A DNA stretch of 64,000 nucleotides from NCBI RefSeq assembly GCF_002206635.1, contig NZ_NGUO01000012.1:1-64000 (forward strand), written 5' to 3'. Within the stretch, counting starts at the first letter, position 1. Each line of letters starts with the position of its first letter. Both the position numbers and the translations under genes were made by a program. This stretch comes from Polynucleobacter aenigmaticus (lineage in GTDB: Bacteria > Pseudomonadota > Gammaproteobacteria > Burkholderiales > Burkholderiaceae). Shown piece after piece: positions 1 through 9,164 of this stretch. Under the pieces are notes generated by a model, which made no database searches, was not told where the DNA came from, and saw only the letters and a program-made list of their open reading frames with translations.

Positions 1-360
1 ATTGGGCTTGTTAGCTGCAAAGTTACGCTGCAGTAAATTGGGAGCTGTTTTACCAACAGCGCCCCTATAGGACTGATAGCGCTTAGGGCGCACGGTGGAT
101 TTAAGCCCCAGTTGCCCCATCAGCCTTTGCACTGTCTTGGGGTCAAGGTAATGCTGCTCATTGCGTAATGCCAAGTGCACCCGTCGATACCCATACCGCC
201 CCTGATGCCGGTGGAAGATCTGATGGATCTGCGCCTTCGCCTCAAGATGGCGATCTGCTTTACTAAGGGCACTCGCCTGGTAGTAATAGACACTTCTAGG
301 CATCCCAGCCATCGCCAAGATGGCTGGTAACCGGTATTTTTGCCTTAACCCCGTAATTAC
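1..360 (-). CDS. IS3-family transposase OrfB, N-terminal part, cut by window edge
   Basis: The minus-strand frame is open from about 410 to base 1. It encodes the opening of an IS3 OrfB: LRQKYRLPAILAMAGMPRSV, then the region with GRYGYRRVHLAL typical of the HTH_21 segment that precedes the rve integrase core. There is no obvious own start codon, which fits expression as an OrfAB fusion by -1 frameshifting at 411-417. The catalytic DDE residues lie beyond the window. Confidence 0.85.
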
Positions 361-878
361 TTGGACTTGTTCTTGCTTGCCAAGTGCTTTTGCTGGGCTA
401 AGGCTTCGAGCTTTTTTAGGTAATCGGTCTCCATCCTGCGGTACTCAAGCTCTTGCATGAGCTCATCTGGAGTCATCTGAGTAACTGGCTTATTGGTTGG
501 GGTAAACGGTTTGAAGGGTTTGGGCATGGGTGCTCGTCCTTTGGGCTTAGCTTGCAAGGCTGCAAGACCATCTTCATTGTAGAGTTTTTGCCAAACAGCA
601 ATGGTGCTGGGAGATGGGATATTAAAGTGGGCAGCGGCCTGATTGATGGAGAACTGATGCTGATCCATGTATTGCAAGACGGAGAGCTTGAAGTCGCTGG
701 TATAACTTGTATAGCGCTTGGTTAGGCTGCTGAGCCCGTGTATGTTAAATGCACAGACCCATTTACGGATGCTATGGTACTGAAGGTCGTAAAGCTCCGC
801 AGTTGTTTTGTATCCATCCCCGGTGGATAGATAGTGATTAATGACATCTAGCTTGAATTCTGAAGTGTATTTGGACAT
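357..878 (-). CDS. IS3-family transposase OrfA
   Basis: This 173-residue protein is the DNA-binding half of the two-part transposase. It contains two successive helix-turn-helix modules, roughly residues 5-50 and 58-110, each opening with a (Y)TS(E/D)FKL-type motif. A charged, probably coiled C-terminal segment follows (about 135-165) that would pair with the OrfAB fusion. A canonical A AAA AAG slippery heptamer lies about 20 codons before the stop, so a fraction of ribosomes should shift -1 into orfB. The SD-like AAGGTG upstream of the start sits inside the terminal hairpin of the element. The family call is firm; the exact IS name is not known. Confidence 0.9.
   Translation of the reverse strand: MSKYTSEFKLDVINHYLSTGDGYKTTAELYDLQYHSIRKWVCAFNIHGLSSLTKRYTSYTSDFKLSVLQYMDQHQFSINQAAAHFNIPSPSTIAVWQKLYNEDGLAALQAKPKGRAPMPKPFKPFTPTNKPVTQMTPDELMQELEYRRMETDYLKKLEALAQQKHLASKNKSK
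411..417 (-). other. Programmed -1 frameshift site of the IS element
   Basis: On the minus strand, the orfA codons CTA AAA AAG form the heptamer A AAA AAG in the correct zero frame. A -1 slip here enters the orfB frame, which is open through the rest of the visible element. This is the classical IS3-family frameshift motif. Whether a stimulatory structure follows was not established. Confidence 0.7.
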
Positions 879-881
879 GAA

Positions 882-930
882 AACTGCACCTTATTGGGTT
901 GGACGAGTGTCCAACTTTTCTGGTGCAGTT
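882..930. repeat. Nested inverted repeat at the IS end, covering the orfA SD
   Basis: AACTGCACC at 882-890 pairs with GGTGCAGTT at 922-930. Inside this outer stem, GTTGGAC at 898-904 pairs with GTCCAAC at 909-915. The outer repeat lies at the IS tip, and the inner arm contains the likely SD of orfA. Transcripts entering from outside the element would fold and hide the SD, a known way for IS elements to limit transposase translation. The function is inferred. Confidence 0.55.
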
Positions 931-996
931 CATTAATAAGGGCTTTTTTGTTTTCTGCTAATTAAGCAGCCGGAAGGGCTCAGTAAAGAAGTCGGG

Positions 997-1347
997 TCAG
1001 CTCGCTTTAACAGCTTTGTCTAAACACTTTGACATCTCTTCATAGCGCTTAATGGCAATCTTGGTAGGCACTACCTCTTTTTTACGACCATCTTCATTGG
1101 CTACCATTTTGATGTAACCCATAGCGCTGAGGTTCTTGAGGCGCCCGTGGAGAGTGGCTTGCGAGCCAAGTTCAGCCATGGAAATCAAATCCCCGACCAA
1201 AATGGATTGATTTTCATGAAAACTCAAAACGATTTTGTCCAGCAAACTTTTTTCGATAGAATCCAGTCTTTTCCCGGGATTAATGCGGTCGAGAACATCC
1301 ATCAAATTTAAAAAAAGGATATAGGAAGAAGATTTGATCGTAGACAT
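997..1347 (-). CDS. Small winged-helix (MarR-like) DNA-binding protein
   Basis: This 116-residue protein has a helical N-terminus. A winged helix-turn-helix follows at roughly residues 35-95, with VGDLISMAELGSQATLHGRL as helix 2, turn and recognition helix and a basic wing (EDGRKKEVV). The arrangement resembles MarR-type regulators of the transcriptional initiation class, but it is shorter than a typical MarR (about 140-150 residues). No enzyme domain is present. It stands alone between the IS element and the divergent MASE1-like gene, so it may regulate itself or that neighbour. Target and ligand are unknown. Confidence 0.65.
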   Translation of the reverse strand: MSTIKSSSYILFLNLMDVLDRINPGKRLDSIEKSLLDKIVLSFHENQSILVGDLISMAELGSQATLHGRLKNLSAMGYIKMVANEDGRKKEVVPTKIAIKRYEEMSKCLDKAVKAS

Positions 1348-1457
1348 TTTGTAGTGTTGTAGTTAGCAGTGGTTGGTCTAAAGGTTAACGTGATTGTAGG
1401 CCCATTAGCCTTGTTTGCAACTTGTACGCATTTTGAAAATCAACCATACTCGAAACA

Positions 1458-2012
1458 ATGGATAAGATATTTCGTGAATGGGCAACTGGTTTTTTAATAA
1501 GCGCTTTGGCTTATGCAGCCCTGTTCTATCTGAATGCCTGGCTTACAAGCCATCTAGTTTATGGTCTAGGAGTGAGTTGGATTTACCTTCCCGCTGGTTT
1601 ACGTTTATTCCTAACACTCATCTTTGGCTTATCAGGCGCCGTTGAGATTGCAATTGCTTCTTTCTTGATTTGTTATCTTGGGGATTTCCCGCCAGAGTTG
1701 ATCACTTGTATTGGGGTGGGATTGATTTCTGGATTTGCACCGTATCTCGCAAGAATATTTATTTTATCCAATATCAAGATCGCATCAGATCTAAGTGATT
1801 TGAGTTTGCCAAAACTAGTAATTTGTATTTTGATTTATGCGGCTTTGAGTGCAGGTTTGCATCAGTGGTGGTTCGTGGTCCGAGGTCTTGATGAGGCCGG
1901 GAGCTTTAACCACTTCCTAGTAATGCTGATTGGCGATGTGCTCGGTACGGTGCTGCTGGTTGGTCTGATTAAATTCAGCTTAGATTTGCTTAGACCCGCT
2001 AGGCTAACTTAG
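1458..2012 (+). CDS. MASE1-like integral membrane protein
   Basis: This 184-residue protein is almost entirely hydrophobic, with about five to six predicted membrane helices. Its motif [10 protein letters not shown] (residues 41-50) is typical of MASE1-type membrane sensor domains, which are normally fused to histidine kinases or GGDEF domains. Here nothing follows the membrane part, so it is a stand-alone domain whose output partner is not visible. It is divergent from the winged-helix gene and converges on trpC, overlapping its end by 4 bases. Family assignment is moderate and function unknown. Confidence 0.6.
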   Translation: MDKIFREWATGFLISALAYAALFYLNAWLTSHLVYGLGVSWIYLPAGLRLFLTLIFGLSGAVEIAIASFLICYLGDFPPELITCIGVGLISGFAPYLARIFILSNIKIASDLSDLSLPKLVICILIYAALSAGLHQWWFVVRGLDEAGSFNHFLVMLIGDVLGTVLLVGLIKFSLDLLRPARLT

Positions 2013-2812
2013 CTAAATAGCTGACTTAGGGCTGCACCTGGGTCATTAGCCCGCATAAAAGCTTCACCTACTAGAAACGCGTTAATCTCATGATCACGCA
2101 TAAGTTGCACATCATCACGAGTCATGATGCCCGATTCGGTAACAAGCGTTTTTCCTGGCGACACCATGGAGAGCAAAGAAAGTGTCGTTTGAAGGGTGAC
2201 CTCAAACGTTTTGAGATTACGATTATTAATGCCGAGCAAGGATGTTTTTAATTCCAATGCTTGTTCTAGCTCTGGGGCATTGTGCACTTCAACCAACACA
2301 TCTAAACCAAGCTCGTGCGCGCATGCTTCAAGCTCTTTCATTTGATTGAGCTCTAAGCAGGCTACTATCAGCAAAATCGCATCAGCACCAATGGCTCTTG
2401 CTTCGTAGACTTGATAAGGGTCGATCGTAAAATCTTTACGCAACACTGGAATGCCACAAGCAGCTCTTGCCGCTTGAAGATAGGCATTTGATCCCTGGAA
2501 ATATTCTTTATCTGTCAAAACGGATAGGCAGGCCGCACCATTTTCTTCATAGGATTGAGCAATTTCTGCAGGCTGAAAATTTTCACGCAAGATTCCCTTG
2601 CTGGGACTGGCTTTCTTAATCTCAGTGATGACGCCAGCTTTGCCTGATGCAATCTTTCGCTCGATAGATTGAATAAAACCACGTGGCTTTAGTGGGGCAT
2701 TGCGATTATTTTCTTCGGCCTGATCGCGTTGATTGCCTAGGGATATTTTTTTTGAATCTGAGGCGACCTCATTCTTCTTGGTGGCAACAATTTTTTCGAG
2801 GATATCGCTCAT
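2009..2812 (-). CDS. trpC: Indole-3-glycerol phosphate synthase
   Basis: TrpC closes the indole ring, converting CdRP to indole-3-glycerol phosphate in tryptophan synthesis. The 267-residue sequence is a stand-alone TrpC (beta/alpha barrel), not fused to TrpF. Typical motifs are visible: [10 protein letters not shown] (the N-terminal catalytic lysine and substrate loop), [22 protein letters not shown] and LVTESGI near the phosphate site. It is the last gene of the rpe-trpE-trpG-trpD-trpC run, 11 bases after trpD. Confidence 0.97.
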   Translation of the reverse strand: MSDILEKIVATKKNEVASDSKKISLGNQRDQAEENNRNAPLKPRGFIQSIERKIASGKAGVITEIKKASPSKGILRENFQPAEIAQSYEENGAACLSVLTDKEYFQGSNAYLQAARAACGIPVLRKDFTIDPYQVYEARAIGADAILLIVACLELNQMKELEACAHELGLDVLVEVHNAPELEQALELKTSLLGINNRNLKTFEVTLQTTLSLLSMVSPGKTLVTESGIMTRDDVQLMRDHEINAFLVGEAFMRANDPGAALSQLFS

Positions 2813-2823
2813 GAAGGTCTTAA

Positions 2824-3846
2824 TTAATTTTTGGTTGCAGCAATAAATTGATCCAGCTTTTGGCGGGCTGCGCCAGATGCAATCGCTGCCTGTGCCATCT
2901 GAATTCCGCTAGCAATGCTTGGCGCTACATCTGCTACATACAATACTGCACCAGCATTAAGGCAAACAATATCGCTCGCTGGGCCTAGCGTTTTGTTGAG
3001 GACATCCAAAACAATGGCCTTTGATTCTTCAGCATCGGCAACCTTAAAACTATTGGTCGGCGCAGTGTTGAGGCCAAAGTCTTTTGGATGAATTTCATAT
3101 TCACGTACTACGCCATCCTTGAGCTCACCCACTAAGGTCGGACCTTCAAGAGATATTTCATCTAGGCCATCGCGACCATAAACCACTAGCGCATGATCCA
3201 TGCCCATTGCTTGCAATACACGTGCCTGGATGCCCACTAAGTCTGCATGGAAGACGCCCATCAGAATGCGTTTGGCATCTGCGGGGTTAGTCAGGGGGCC
3301 TAAGATATTAAAGATGGTGCGGACGCCTAAGTCTTTTCGAATGGGTACAACGTTTCTCATGGCGGGGTGATGGTTGGGGGCAAACATAAAGCCTGCGCCT
3401 ACCTTAGCAATGCACTCCGCTACCTGCTCTGGAGAAAGTGATAAGTTCACACCCATGGATTCAAGGATGTCGGCGCTGCCAGATTTACTGCTAACGCTAC
3501 GATTACCGTGCTTAGCAATTTTTGCACCGGCAGCAGCCGCAACAAACATGGCTGCTGTAGAAATATTAAAAGTATGCGCACCGTCGCCGCCTGTGCCCAC
3601 AACATCAACTAGGTTAGCCCTATCTTGCACATGCACTGGAGTTGCAAACTCACGCATGACTTGGGCAGCCGCAGCGATTTCACCAACAGTTTCTTTTTTG
3701 GTACGCAGGGCCACTAATAGGCCGGCAACTAATGTTGGGGGCATCTCACCGCTCATGATGAGGCGCATCATCGCTGCCATCTCATCATGGAAGAGTTCGC
3801 GATGTTCAATGCAGCGTTGTAATGCTTGTTGAGGCGTAATTGGCAT
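2824..3846 (-). CDS. trpD: Anthranilate phosphoribosyltransferase
   Basis: TrpD joins anthranilate to PRPP, the second step of tryptophan synthesis. At 340 residues it has the normal length of the unfused enzyme. The glycine-rich PRPP motif [17 protein letters not shown] is clear at about residues 82-98, as are [15 protein letters not shown] and the anthranilate-site region [14 protein letters not shown]. It lies between trpG (24 bases upstream) and trpC in one transcription unit. Confidence 0.97.
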   Translation of the reverse strand: MPITPQQALQRCIEHRELFHDEMAAMMRLIMSGEMPPTLVAGLLVALRTKKETVGEIAAAAQVMREFATPVHVQDRANLVDVVGTGGDGAHTFNISTAAMFVAAAAGAKIAKHGNRSVSSKSGSADILESMGVNLSLSPEQVAECIAKVGAGFMFAPNHHPAMRNVVPIRKDLGVRTIFNILGPLTNPADAKRILMGVFHADLVGIQARVLQAMGMDHALVVYGRDGLDEISLEGPTLVGELKDGVVREYEIHPKDFGLNTAPTNSFKVADAEESKAIVLDVLNKTLGPASDIVCLNAGAVLYVADVAPSIASGIQMAQAAIASGAARQKLDQFIAATKN

Positions 3847-3870
3847 AGGGCTTAGCTTAATACTCTTGAG

Positions 3871-4437
3871 TTATTTGGCTTGTAAGAAATTCTTCAGTAG
3901 CGCATGGCCATGCTCAGAAAGAATGGATTCTGGATGAAATTGCACACCTTCAACTGCGAGCTCTTTATGACGCACGCCCATGATTTCACCATCAGATGAT
4001 GTGGCAGTGACTTCAAGTACGGCCGGCAAGGAACTCTTTTCGATGGCTAGAGAGTGATAGCGCGTAACTTTAAAGGGGTTTGGCAAATCCTTGAAAACGC
4101 CAACACCAGTGTGGTGGATGTCATCCGTTTTGCCATGCATGACTTTTTGTGCGCGAATAATTTTTCCGCCAAAAGCTTCACCAATTGCTTGGTGCCCAAG
4201 GCAAACCCCTAAAATCGGGATTTGTCCAGCGTAGCGCTGAATCGTGGCAACTGAAATACCTGCTTCTGCAGGGCTACAAGGCCCAGGCGAAATGCAAATA
4301 CGTGCAGGGTTGATTGTGGCAATTTCTTCCACTGAAATCTCATCATTACGAAATACCTTTACTTCTTCTCCTAGCTCTGCAAAATACTGAACGAGGTTAT
4401 AGGTAAATGAATCATAGTTATCAATCATGAGGAGCAT
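3871..4437 (-). CDS. trpG: Anthranilate synthase component II (glutamine amidotransferase)
   Basis: This 188-residue class I glutamine amidotransferase supplies ammonia from glutamine to TrpE. The triad is visible: Cys79 in [15 protein letters not shown], and His168 and Glu170 in VQFHPES. The oxyanion-strand motif SPGPCSP also fits. The same protein often doubles as PabA for folate synthesis, which the sequence alone cannot decide. It overlaps the 3' end of trpE by 17 bases, suggesting translational coupling so that both subunits are made together. Confidence 0.96.
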   Translation of the reverse strand: MLLMIDNYDSFTYNLVQYFAELGEEVKVFRNDEISVEEIATINPARICISPGPCSPAEAGISVATIQRYAGQIPILGVCLGHQAIGEAFGGKIIRAQKVMHGKTDDIHHTGVGVFKDLPNPFKVTRYHSLAIEKSSLPAVLEVTATSSDGEIMGVRHKELAVEGVQFHPESILSEHGHALLKNFLQAK

Positions 4438-5926
4438 CGAGTCCTCCTTGTACTAAGTCTGCTGCCATTAACACGGCGCGTGCTTTGGCTTCGGTTTCTT
4501 TCCATTCAGCAGTAGGATCAGAATCTGCAACCACGCCAGCGCCAGCTTGAGAGTGCAATACACTGTCACGAATGACTCCGGTGCGAATCGCAATTGCTAC
4601 ATCCATATCGCCCGAGAAGGAGAGGTAGCCAACCGCGCCACCATAGACACCACGTTTCACAATTTCCATCTCATCAATAATTTCCATCGCCCGAATCTTT
4701 GGGGCACCAGATAAAGTGCCCGCAGGGAAGGTGGCGCGCAGAACATCCATATTGCTCATATTGTCCAGCAACTCGCCTTCAACAGAGCTCACAATGTGCT
4801 GCACATGGGAGTACTTTTCAATCGACATCGAGTCGGTGACTTTGACTGTGCCTGTTTTGGCGATTCGACCCACATCATTGCGAGCAAGGTCTATCAACAT
4901 GACATGCTCTGCAATTTCTTTGGGATCAGCAAGTAATTCTGTAGCAAGGCGTTCATCTTCTTCTGGAGTCGCGCCACGTGGGCGTGTGCCGGCAAGCGGA
5001 CGAATAGTGACAATTTTTTGAGCTTCACGCTGCTCTTGGCGTACCAGGATCTCTGGTGAAGATCCAACTACTTGCAAATCGCCAAAGTCATAGAAGTACA
5101 TATAAGGCGAAGGATTGAGTGAGCGCAATGCTCTATAGAGCGCAAGTGGTGAATCTGTAAATGGTTTGCTGATGCGCTGACCAATCACTACCTGCATGCA
5201 GTCACCAGCCAAAATATATTCTTTGGTTTTGAGCACGGCGCTTTCAAAGTCTGCCGCTTTAAATTTTCGAATCAATTCTGTTTTGGTACTGGGCAGAGAT
5301 GCCGGCATGCTGACAGGCTGACTTAAACAAGCAAGTAACTCTTTTAATCGGGCTTGGCCTTTTTCAAAGCTATCTGCAAGACTTGGGTCTGCATACACAA
5401 TTAAATAAATACGACCAGCAACGTTATCGATTACCGCTAACTCTTCCGTCAACATCAATTGAATGTCTGGAACCCCTAGCTCATCTGGAAGATTGTGCTT
5501 TGCTAAACGGGATTCGATGTAACGAACAGTGTCATAACCGAAGTAACCTGCAAGACCACCGCAGAAGCGCGGCAGACCAGGCTGGACCGCCACCTTGAAG
5601 CGCTTGAAGTAAGCGTCGACAAAATCGAGTGGGTTGTCATGATTAGTCTCAATAACTTTGTCATTGAAAAGCACTTCGGTAGTTGGCACGGCTGGCGTAC
5701 CGACAGTTCTTAAAACAGTTTTAGCTGGCAGACCAATAAAGGAAAAGCGACCAAAGCGTTCGCCACCCAAAACGGACTCCAGCAGATAGGTGTTTTTTTG
5801 ACCAAAGGCCTGCGTCAGTTTGACGTAAAGCGAGAGAGGTGTCTCTAGGTCGGCTAAAACTTCTTTCACCAAGGGAATGCGATTAAAACCCTGTTTTGCT
5901 AGGGTTAGAAATTCTTCGTGCTGCAT
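4421..5926 (-). CDS. trpE: Anthranilate synthase component I
   Basis: TrpE converts chorismate to anthranilate with ammonia from TrpG. The 501-residue protein has the N-terminal regulatory domain with the LLES motif (residues 48-51) that binds tryptophan for feedback inhibition. The chorismate-binding domain follows, with [38 protein letters not shown] and [14 protein letters not shown]. Its start codon shares its A with the stop codon of rpe (TAATG), a coupled junction. No leader-peptide attenuator is seen before it because rpe is directly upstream. Confidence 0.97.
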   Translation of the reverse strand: MQHEEFLTLAKQGFNRIPLVKEVLADLETPLSLYVKLTQAFGQKNTYLLESVLGGERFGRFSFIGLPAKTVLRTVGTPAVPTTEVLFNDKVIETNHDNPLDFVDAYFKRFKVAVQPGLPRFCGGLAGYFGYDTVRYIESRLAKHNLPDELGVPDIQLMLTEELAVIDNVAGRIYLIVYADPSLADSFEKGQARLKELLACLSQPVSMPASLPSTKTELIRKFKAADFESAVLKTKEYILAGDCMQVVIGQRISKPFTDSPLALYRALRSLNPSPYMYFYDFGDLQVVGSSPEILVRQEQREAQKIVTIRPLAGTRPRGATPEEDERLATELLADPKEIAEHVMLIDLARNDVGRIAKTGTVKVTDSMSIEKYSHVQHIVSSVEGELLDNMSNMDVLRATFPAGTLSGAPKIRAMEIIDEMEIVKRGVYGGAVGYLSFSGDMDVAIAIRTGVIRDSVLHSQAGAGVVADSDPTAEWKETEAKARAVLMAADLVQGGLDAPHD

Positions 5927-6651
5927 TACGCTTTTCCTGATGTCGCTAGTTCTGCACGCATTGCTTTAATGACATCAGCATAATTTTCTTTTCCAAAGAT
6001 TGCGGAGCCAGCAACAAAAGTATCTGCGCCCGCCTTCGCAACCCCTGCAATATTGTCGACTTTAATTCCGCCGTCGACCTCTAAGCGAATATGACGACCC
6101 GTTTCTTGTTGATAACGGTCTAAGCGTGCACGCACTTGAGTAATCTTATTGAGAGTACTTGGAATAAATGACTGTCCACCAAAGCCTGGATTCACTGACA
6201 TCAGTAAAACAAGGTCGAGTAATTCCAGAGTGTGGTCTAAGTGATGCAGCGGTGTCGCAGGATTGAGTACCAAGCCTGCTTGACAGCCTTGGTCCCGAAT
6301 CAAGTTAATGGTGCGATCCACATGAGGACTTGCCTCTGGGTGAAAGCTAATGAGGTTTGCGCCTGCTTTTGCAAAATCAGGAATCAAGCGATCTACTGGC
6401 TCAACCATGAGATGCACATCAATCATGGCTGGTTTGCCATCTTTTGTTGCGTGAGGGCGAATCGCCTCGCAAACTAATGGGCCAATAGTCAGGTTAGGGA
6501 CGTAATGGTTGTCCATCACATCAAAGTGAATCCAGTCTGCGCCTGCCAAGAGAACATCTTGAACTTCTTTGCCAAGGCAGGCAAAGTCAGCCGACAAAAT
6601 GGAGGGGGCAATGACAAATGGGCTATTTGAGGGTGATTTCTGGCTATCCAT
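5926..6651 (-). CDS. rpe: Ribulose-phosphate 3-epimerase
   Basis: Rpe interconverts ribulose 5-phosphate and xylulose 5-phosphate in the pentose phosphate and Calvin cycles. The 241-residue barrel protein shows the family motifs [30 protein letters not shown] (metal-binding His and Asp), [20 protein letters not shown] and LEVDGGIK, and ends with [12 protein letters not shown]. It is the first gene of the trp operon here. In many Burkholderiales a phosphoglycolate phosphatase gene (gph) separates rpe and trpE; here the two genes touch. It is divergent from apaG across 49 bases. Confidence 0.96.
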   Translation of the reverse strand: MDSQKSPSNSPFVIAPSILSADFACLGKEVQDVLLAGADWIHFDVMDNHYVPNLTIGPLVCEAIRPHATKDGKPAMIDVHLMVEPVDRLIPDFAKAGANLISFHPEASPHVDRTINLIRDQGCQAGLVLNPATPLHHLDHTLELLDLVLLMSVNPGFGGQSFIPSTLNKITQVRARLDRYQQETGRHIRLEVDGGIKVDNIAGVAKAGADTFVAGSAIFGKENYADVIKAMRAELATSGKA

Positions 6652-6700
6652 CCCTAGATTCTAGCTTGCAGTTGGCTCTAGGATGGAGCAGAATTCGAGC

Positions 6701-7075
6701 ATGAATCCTCATGAAATCAGCATTACGGTCAAAACCCAGTATTTGCCCGACCAGTCTGACCCTGATAACCGCCAATTTGCGTTTGCCTATACGGTCACCA
6801 TTAGAAATACTGGAACGGCCAGTGTTCAGCTGATTGCCCGCCATTGGTTCATTACCGATGGGGATAATGATGTCCAGGAAGTCCGTGGTTTGGGCGTTGT
6901 AGGCCAACAACCTCTGCTTCGGGCGGGGGAGCAGTTTGAGTACACTAGTTGGGCAACTTTGCCGACGCCAGTAGGTACGATGCGCGGGGAGTACTTCTGC
7001 GTCACTGAAGAGGCTCAGCTTTTCCAGGCCCCGATCCCAGAATTTGCCTTAGTCATGCCCAGAACCTTGCACTAG
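6701..7075 (+). CDS. apaG: ApaG (Co2+/Mg2+ efflux-type, DUF525) protein
   Basis: This 124-residue protein of the ApaG/DUF525 family has a fibronectin-III-like fold. Conserved stretches are VTIRNTGTASVQLIARHWFI, EVRGLGVVGQQPLL, GEQFEYTSWATL and GTMRGEYF. The ATG at 6701 was chosen because it gives the usual family length (about 125); an in-frame ATG at 6683 would add six residues. The molecular role of ApaG is poorly defined. It is divergent from rpe, a common pairing in betaproteobacteria. Confidence 0.92.
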   Translation: MNPHEISITVKTQYLPDQSDPDNRQFAFAYTVTIRNTGTASVQLIARHWFITDGDNDVQEVRGLGVVGQQPLLRAGEQFEYTSWATLPTPVGTMRGEYFCVTEEAQLFQAPIPEFALVMPRTLH

Positions 7076-7089
7076 GTGCTCGAAAAACG

Positions 7090-7203
7090 CTATTTTTTGC
7101 CCTTACCAGTCCAAAGGACAATAAACAGGAGGAGTGCTAAAGCCAAACCCCCTTCGACGGCAAACAAGATCATGGGGTATTCATCGAGTAAATTGGCAAT
7201 CAT
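7090..7203 (-). CDS. Possible 37-residue single-pass membrane protein
   Basis: This small minus-strand frame encodes a polar N-terminus, a strongly hydrophobic stretch (about residues 11-31) and a basic tail TGKGKK. That is the layout of a single-pass membrane peptide with its C-terminus in the cytoplasm. Its ATG and the ATG of mltA overlap in the palindrome CATGAT on opposite strands. A longer in-frame start at 7278 would run into mltA coding sequence. There is no strong ribosome-binding site and no homologue was recognised, so it may be a chance frame. Confidence 0.35.
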   Translation of the reverse strand: MIANLLDEYPMILFAVEGGLALALLLFIVLWTGKGKK

Positions 7204-8356
7204 GATTTCTATATCCAAATTAATAAGTCGCGAGAAAGTCTCACGAATTCTTGTCTGCAGTGTATTCGCTATAGCCATTACCGGCCTATTGACTGCCTGC
7301 TCAACCCCTTCTACCCGAGGGTCTGGTTACCGCTCTGGTGGCAGCGCTCCAACTTCGTATACCTCTTCAATCGCCAGCTTTCGCTCCGCAACATGGCAAG
7401 ACCTGCCTGGTTGGCAGGAAGACGATTTAACGCAGGCCTGGCCAGCGTGGCTCAAGAGTTGTGATGCATTGCGTAAGCGCAATAGCGAGATTAATTGGAA
7501 GCAGGCATGTTCTCAGGCTTCTGGCATCTCAGGGCGCGATAAGGAAGCCATTCGCCAATATTTTGAAGGCAATTTTCAGGTGTACGAAGTACGCAACAGT
7601 GTTACTGGCAATGAATCTGGGCTGATCACAGGCTATTACGAGCCTGTTATGAATGGCTCGCAGACTCGTACCGCCAATTACACCGTTCCTCTGTATGGCC
7701 TACCTAATGCCTGGAAGAGCGCTAAGCCAAGCCCTGCGCCGACACGCGCGGAGTTAATGAGCTCCGGAGTTCTTCGAGGTTCCGAGCTTGCGTGGGTTCA
7801 AGACCCAGTTGCAGCTGCATTCATGCAAATTCAGGGTTCAGGAAAGATTCGTCTCGAGGATGGCCGTGTCTTGCGTTTGGGTTATGCCGGCACCAATGAT
7901 CAGCCATTTAAATCTTTTGCTCAGTGGCTGTTAGACCGTAAAGAAATTACCCGCGGCGAAGCAAGTATGCAAGGCATATCAGCATGGGCCAAGCGCAATC
8001 CTAGTAAGGTTGAGGAGATGCTTAACGCCAATCCTCGCTTTGTATTCTTCAAAGAGTTGCCTGGCAATGTGAGTGCTGATCTCGGCCCCAATGGTGCTTT
8101 GGGGGTGCCGTTAACTGCGGAGCGAAGTATTGCAATTGATTTAAAAGCAATGCCTTTGGGTGCCCCAGTATTTTTGAGCACCAGCAAGCCTTTAAGTAGT
8201 CAAACCATACAAAAATTGGTGATGGCCCAGGATACGGGCAAGGCCATTGTAGGTGGCGTGCGAGCAGATTACTATTGGGGATCAGGGGATTCTGCTGGAG
8301 AGTTGGCAGGACGTATGAAGCAAGATGGCAAGATGTGGTTATTACTGCCGCGCTGA
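7202..8356 (+). CDS. mltA: Membrane-bound lytic murein transglycosylase A
   Basis: MltA cleaves peptidoglycan glycan strands to 1,6-anhydromuropeptides at the outer membrane. From the ATG at 7202 the protein is 384 residues, with a lipoprotein signal ending in the lipobox LTAC (Cys33), which is why this start was preferred over the longer upstream frame. The MltA barrel follows with ITGYYEPVMNG, AAFMQIQGSGKIRLEDG and LGYAGTNDQP. The C-terminal 3D domain carries the catalytic aspartate in MAQDTGKAIVG and the DYYWGSGDSAGELAG segment. Its products feed the AmpD recycling enzyme at the far end of the window. Confidence 0.93.
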   Translation: MISISKLISREKVSRILVCSVFAIAITGLLTACSTPSTRGSGYRSGGSAPTSYTSSIASFRSATWQDLPGWQEDDLTQAWPAWLKSCDALRKRNSEINWKQACSQASGISGRDKEAIRQYFEGNFQVYEVRNSVTGNESGLITGYYEPVMNGSQTRTANYTVPLYGLPNAWKSAKPSPAPTRAELMSSGVLRGSELAWVQDPVAAAFMQIQGSGKIRLEDGRVLRLGYAGTNDQPFKSFAQWLLDRKEITRGEASMQGISAWAKRNPSKVEEMLNANPRFVFFKELPGNVSADLGPNGALGVPLTAERSIAIDLKAMPLGAPVFLSTSKPLSSQTIQKLVMAQDTGKAIVGGVRADYYWGSGDSAGELAGRMKQDGKMWLLLPR

Positions 8357-8381
8357 ACGAATAAATTTTTGAAAGGTATTG

Positions 8382-9158
8382 ATGACTTACAACACCATAT
8401 TGACTGAGGTAGATGGCAAGGTTGCCGTAATTACTTTAAACCGCCCTCAAGTATTAAATGCCTTAAATGACGAGTTAATGGATGAATTGGGTGTGGCTTT
8501 ATTGGGTTTTGATGCTGATGACAATATCGGCTGCATCATCGTTACCGGTAGCGAAAAAGCTTTTGCTGCTGGTGCCGATATCGCAACGATGGCCAAGTAT
8601 GGATTCGGTGATGTTTATCGAGGCGACTTTATCTCTCGAAATTGGGAAGAGATGAAAAAAGTGCGCAAGCCCGTGATTGCTGCAGTGTCTGGTTATGCCC
8701 TTGGTGGCGGATGTGAGTTAGCCATGATGTGCGACACGATCATGGCAGCAGATAGCGCTAAGTTTGCTCAGCCAGAAGTCAAGTTGGGAATTATTCCTGG
8801 TGCAGGTGGCACGCAGCGTTTGCCACGTGCAGTCTCTAAAGCAAAGGCAATGGATTTGGCCTTGACTGGCCGCATGATGGATGCAGCGGAGGCTGAGCGC
8901 TCTGGATTAGTCTCAAGAATTTTTCCTCAAGCGGACTTAATGAAAGAAGTGAAAGCGATTGCTAAAACGATTGCTGACATGCCATTGCTTACCGCAATGA
9001 TGGTGAAAGAAGCAATCAACACGGCTTATGAAACTACGCTCTCAGAAGGGATTCATTTTGAGCGCCGCTTGTTCCATGCTTGCTTTGCTACCAATGATCA
9101 AAAAGAAGGTATGGCGGCGTTCCTGGAAAAGCGCCCAGCTAAATTTACCAACTCTTAA
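8382..9158 (+). CDS. Enoyl-CoA hydratase
   Basis: This 258-residue crotonase-fold enzyme would hydrate trans-2-enoyl-CoA in fatty-acid or amino-acid beta-oxidation. It has the oxyanion-hole segments AFAAGADI (residues ~63-70) and [15 protein letters not shown]. Both catalytic glutamates of true hydratases lie in expected places (the GGCELA region and [17 protein letters not shown]). ATG 8382 follows GAAAGG at a suitable distance; a TTG just before it is less likely. It is 25 bases after mltA, perhaps in one transcript. Substrate chain length cannot be told. Confidence 0.92.
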   Translation: MTYNTILTEVDGKVAVITLNRPQVLNALNDELMDELGVALLGFDADDNIGCIIVTGSEKAFAAGADIATMAKYGFGDVYRGDFISRNWEEMKKVRKPVIAAVSGYALGGGCELAMMCDTIMAADSAKFAQPEVKLGIIPGAGGTQRLPRAVSKAKAMDLALTGRMMDAAEAERSGLVSRIFPQADLMKEVKAIAKTIADMPLLTAMMVKEAINTAYETTLSEGIHFERRLFHACFATNDQKEGMAAFLEKRPAKFTNS

Positions 9159-9164
9159 GATGCA

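Larger units (their letters stand above)
1..932 (-). mobile_element. IS3-family insertion sequence (IS150-like), partial
   Basis: The element carries orfA (357-878) and the start of orfB (from about 360 down to base 1) on the minus strand, in the overlapping -1 frame arrangement typical of IS3 elements. Its outer end appears to be at 932: read on the minus strand, the sequence there begins TGAACTGCACCAGAAAAG, the 5'-TG form usual for IS3 ends. The other end, the catalytic DDE part of orfB and any target duplication lie outside the window, so intactness cannot be judged. Confidence 0.85.

Noticed and set aside
453..725. A 90-codon plus-strand frame inside the IS orfA
   Set aside because: It is the complement of the transposase gene with no own signals.
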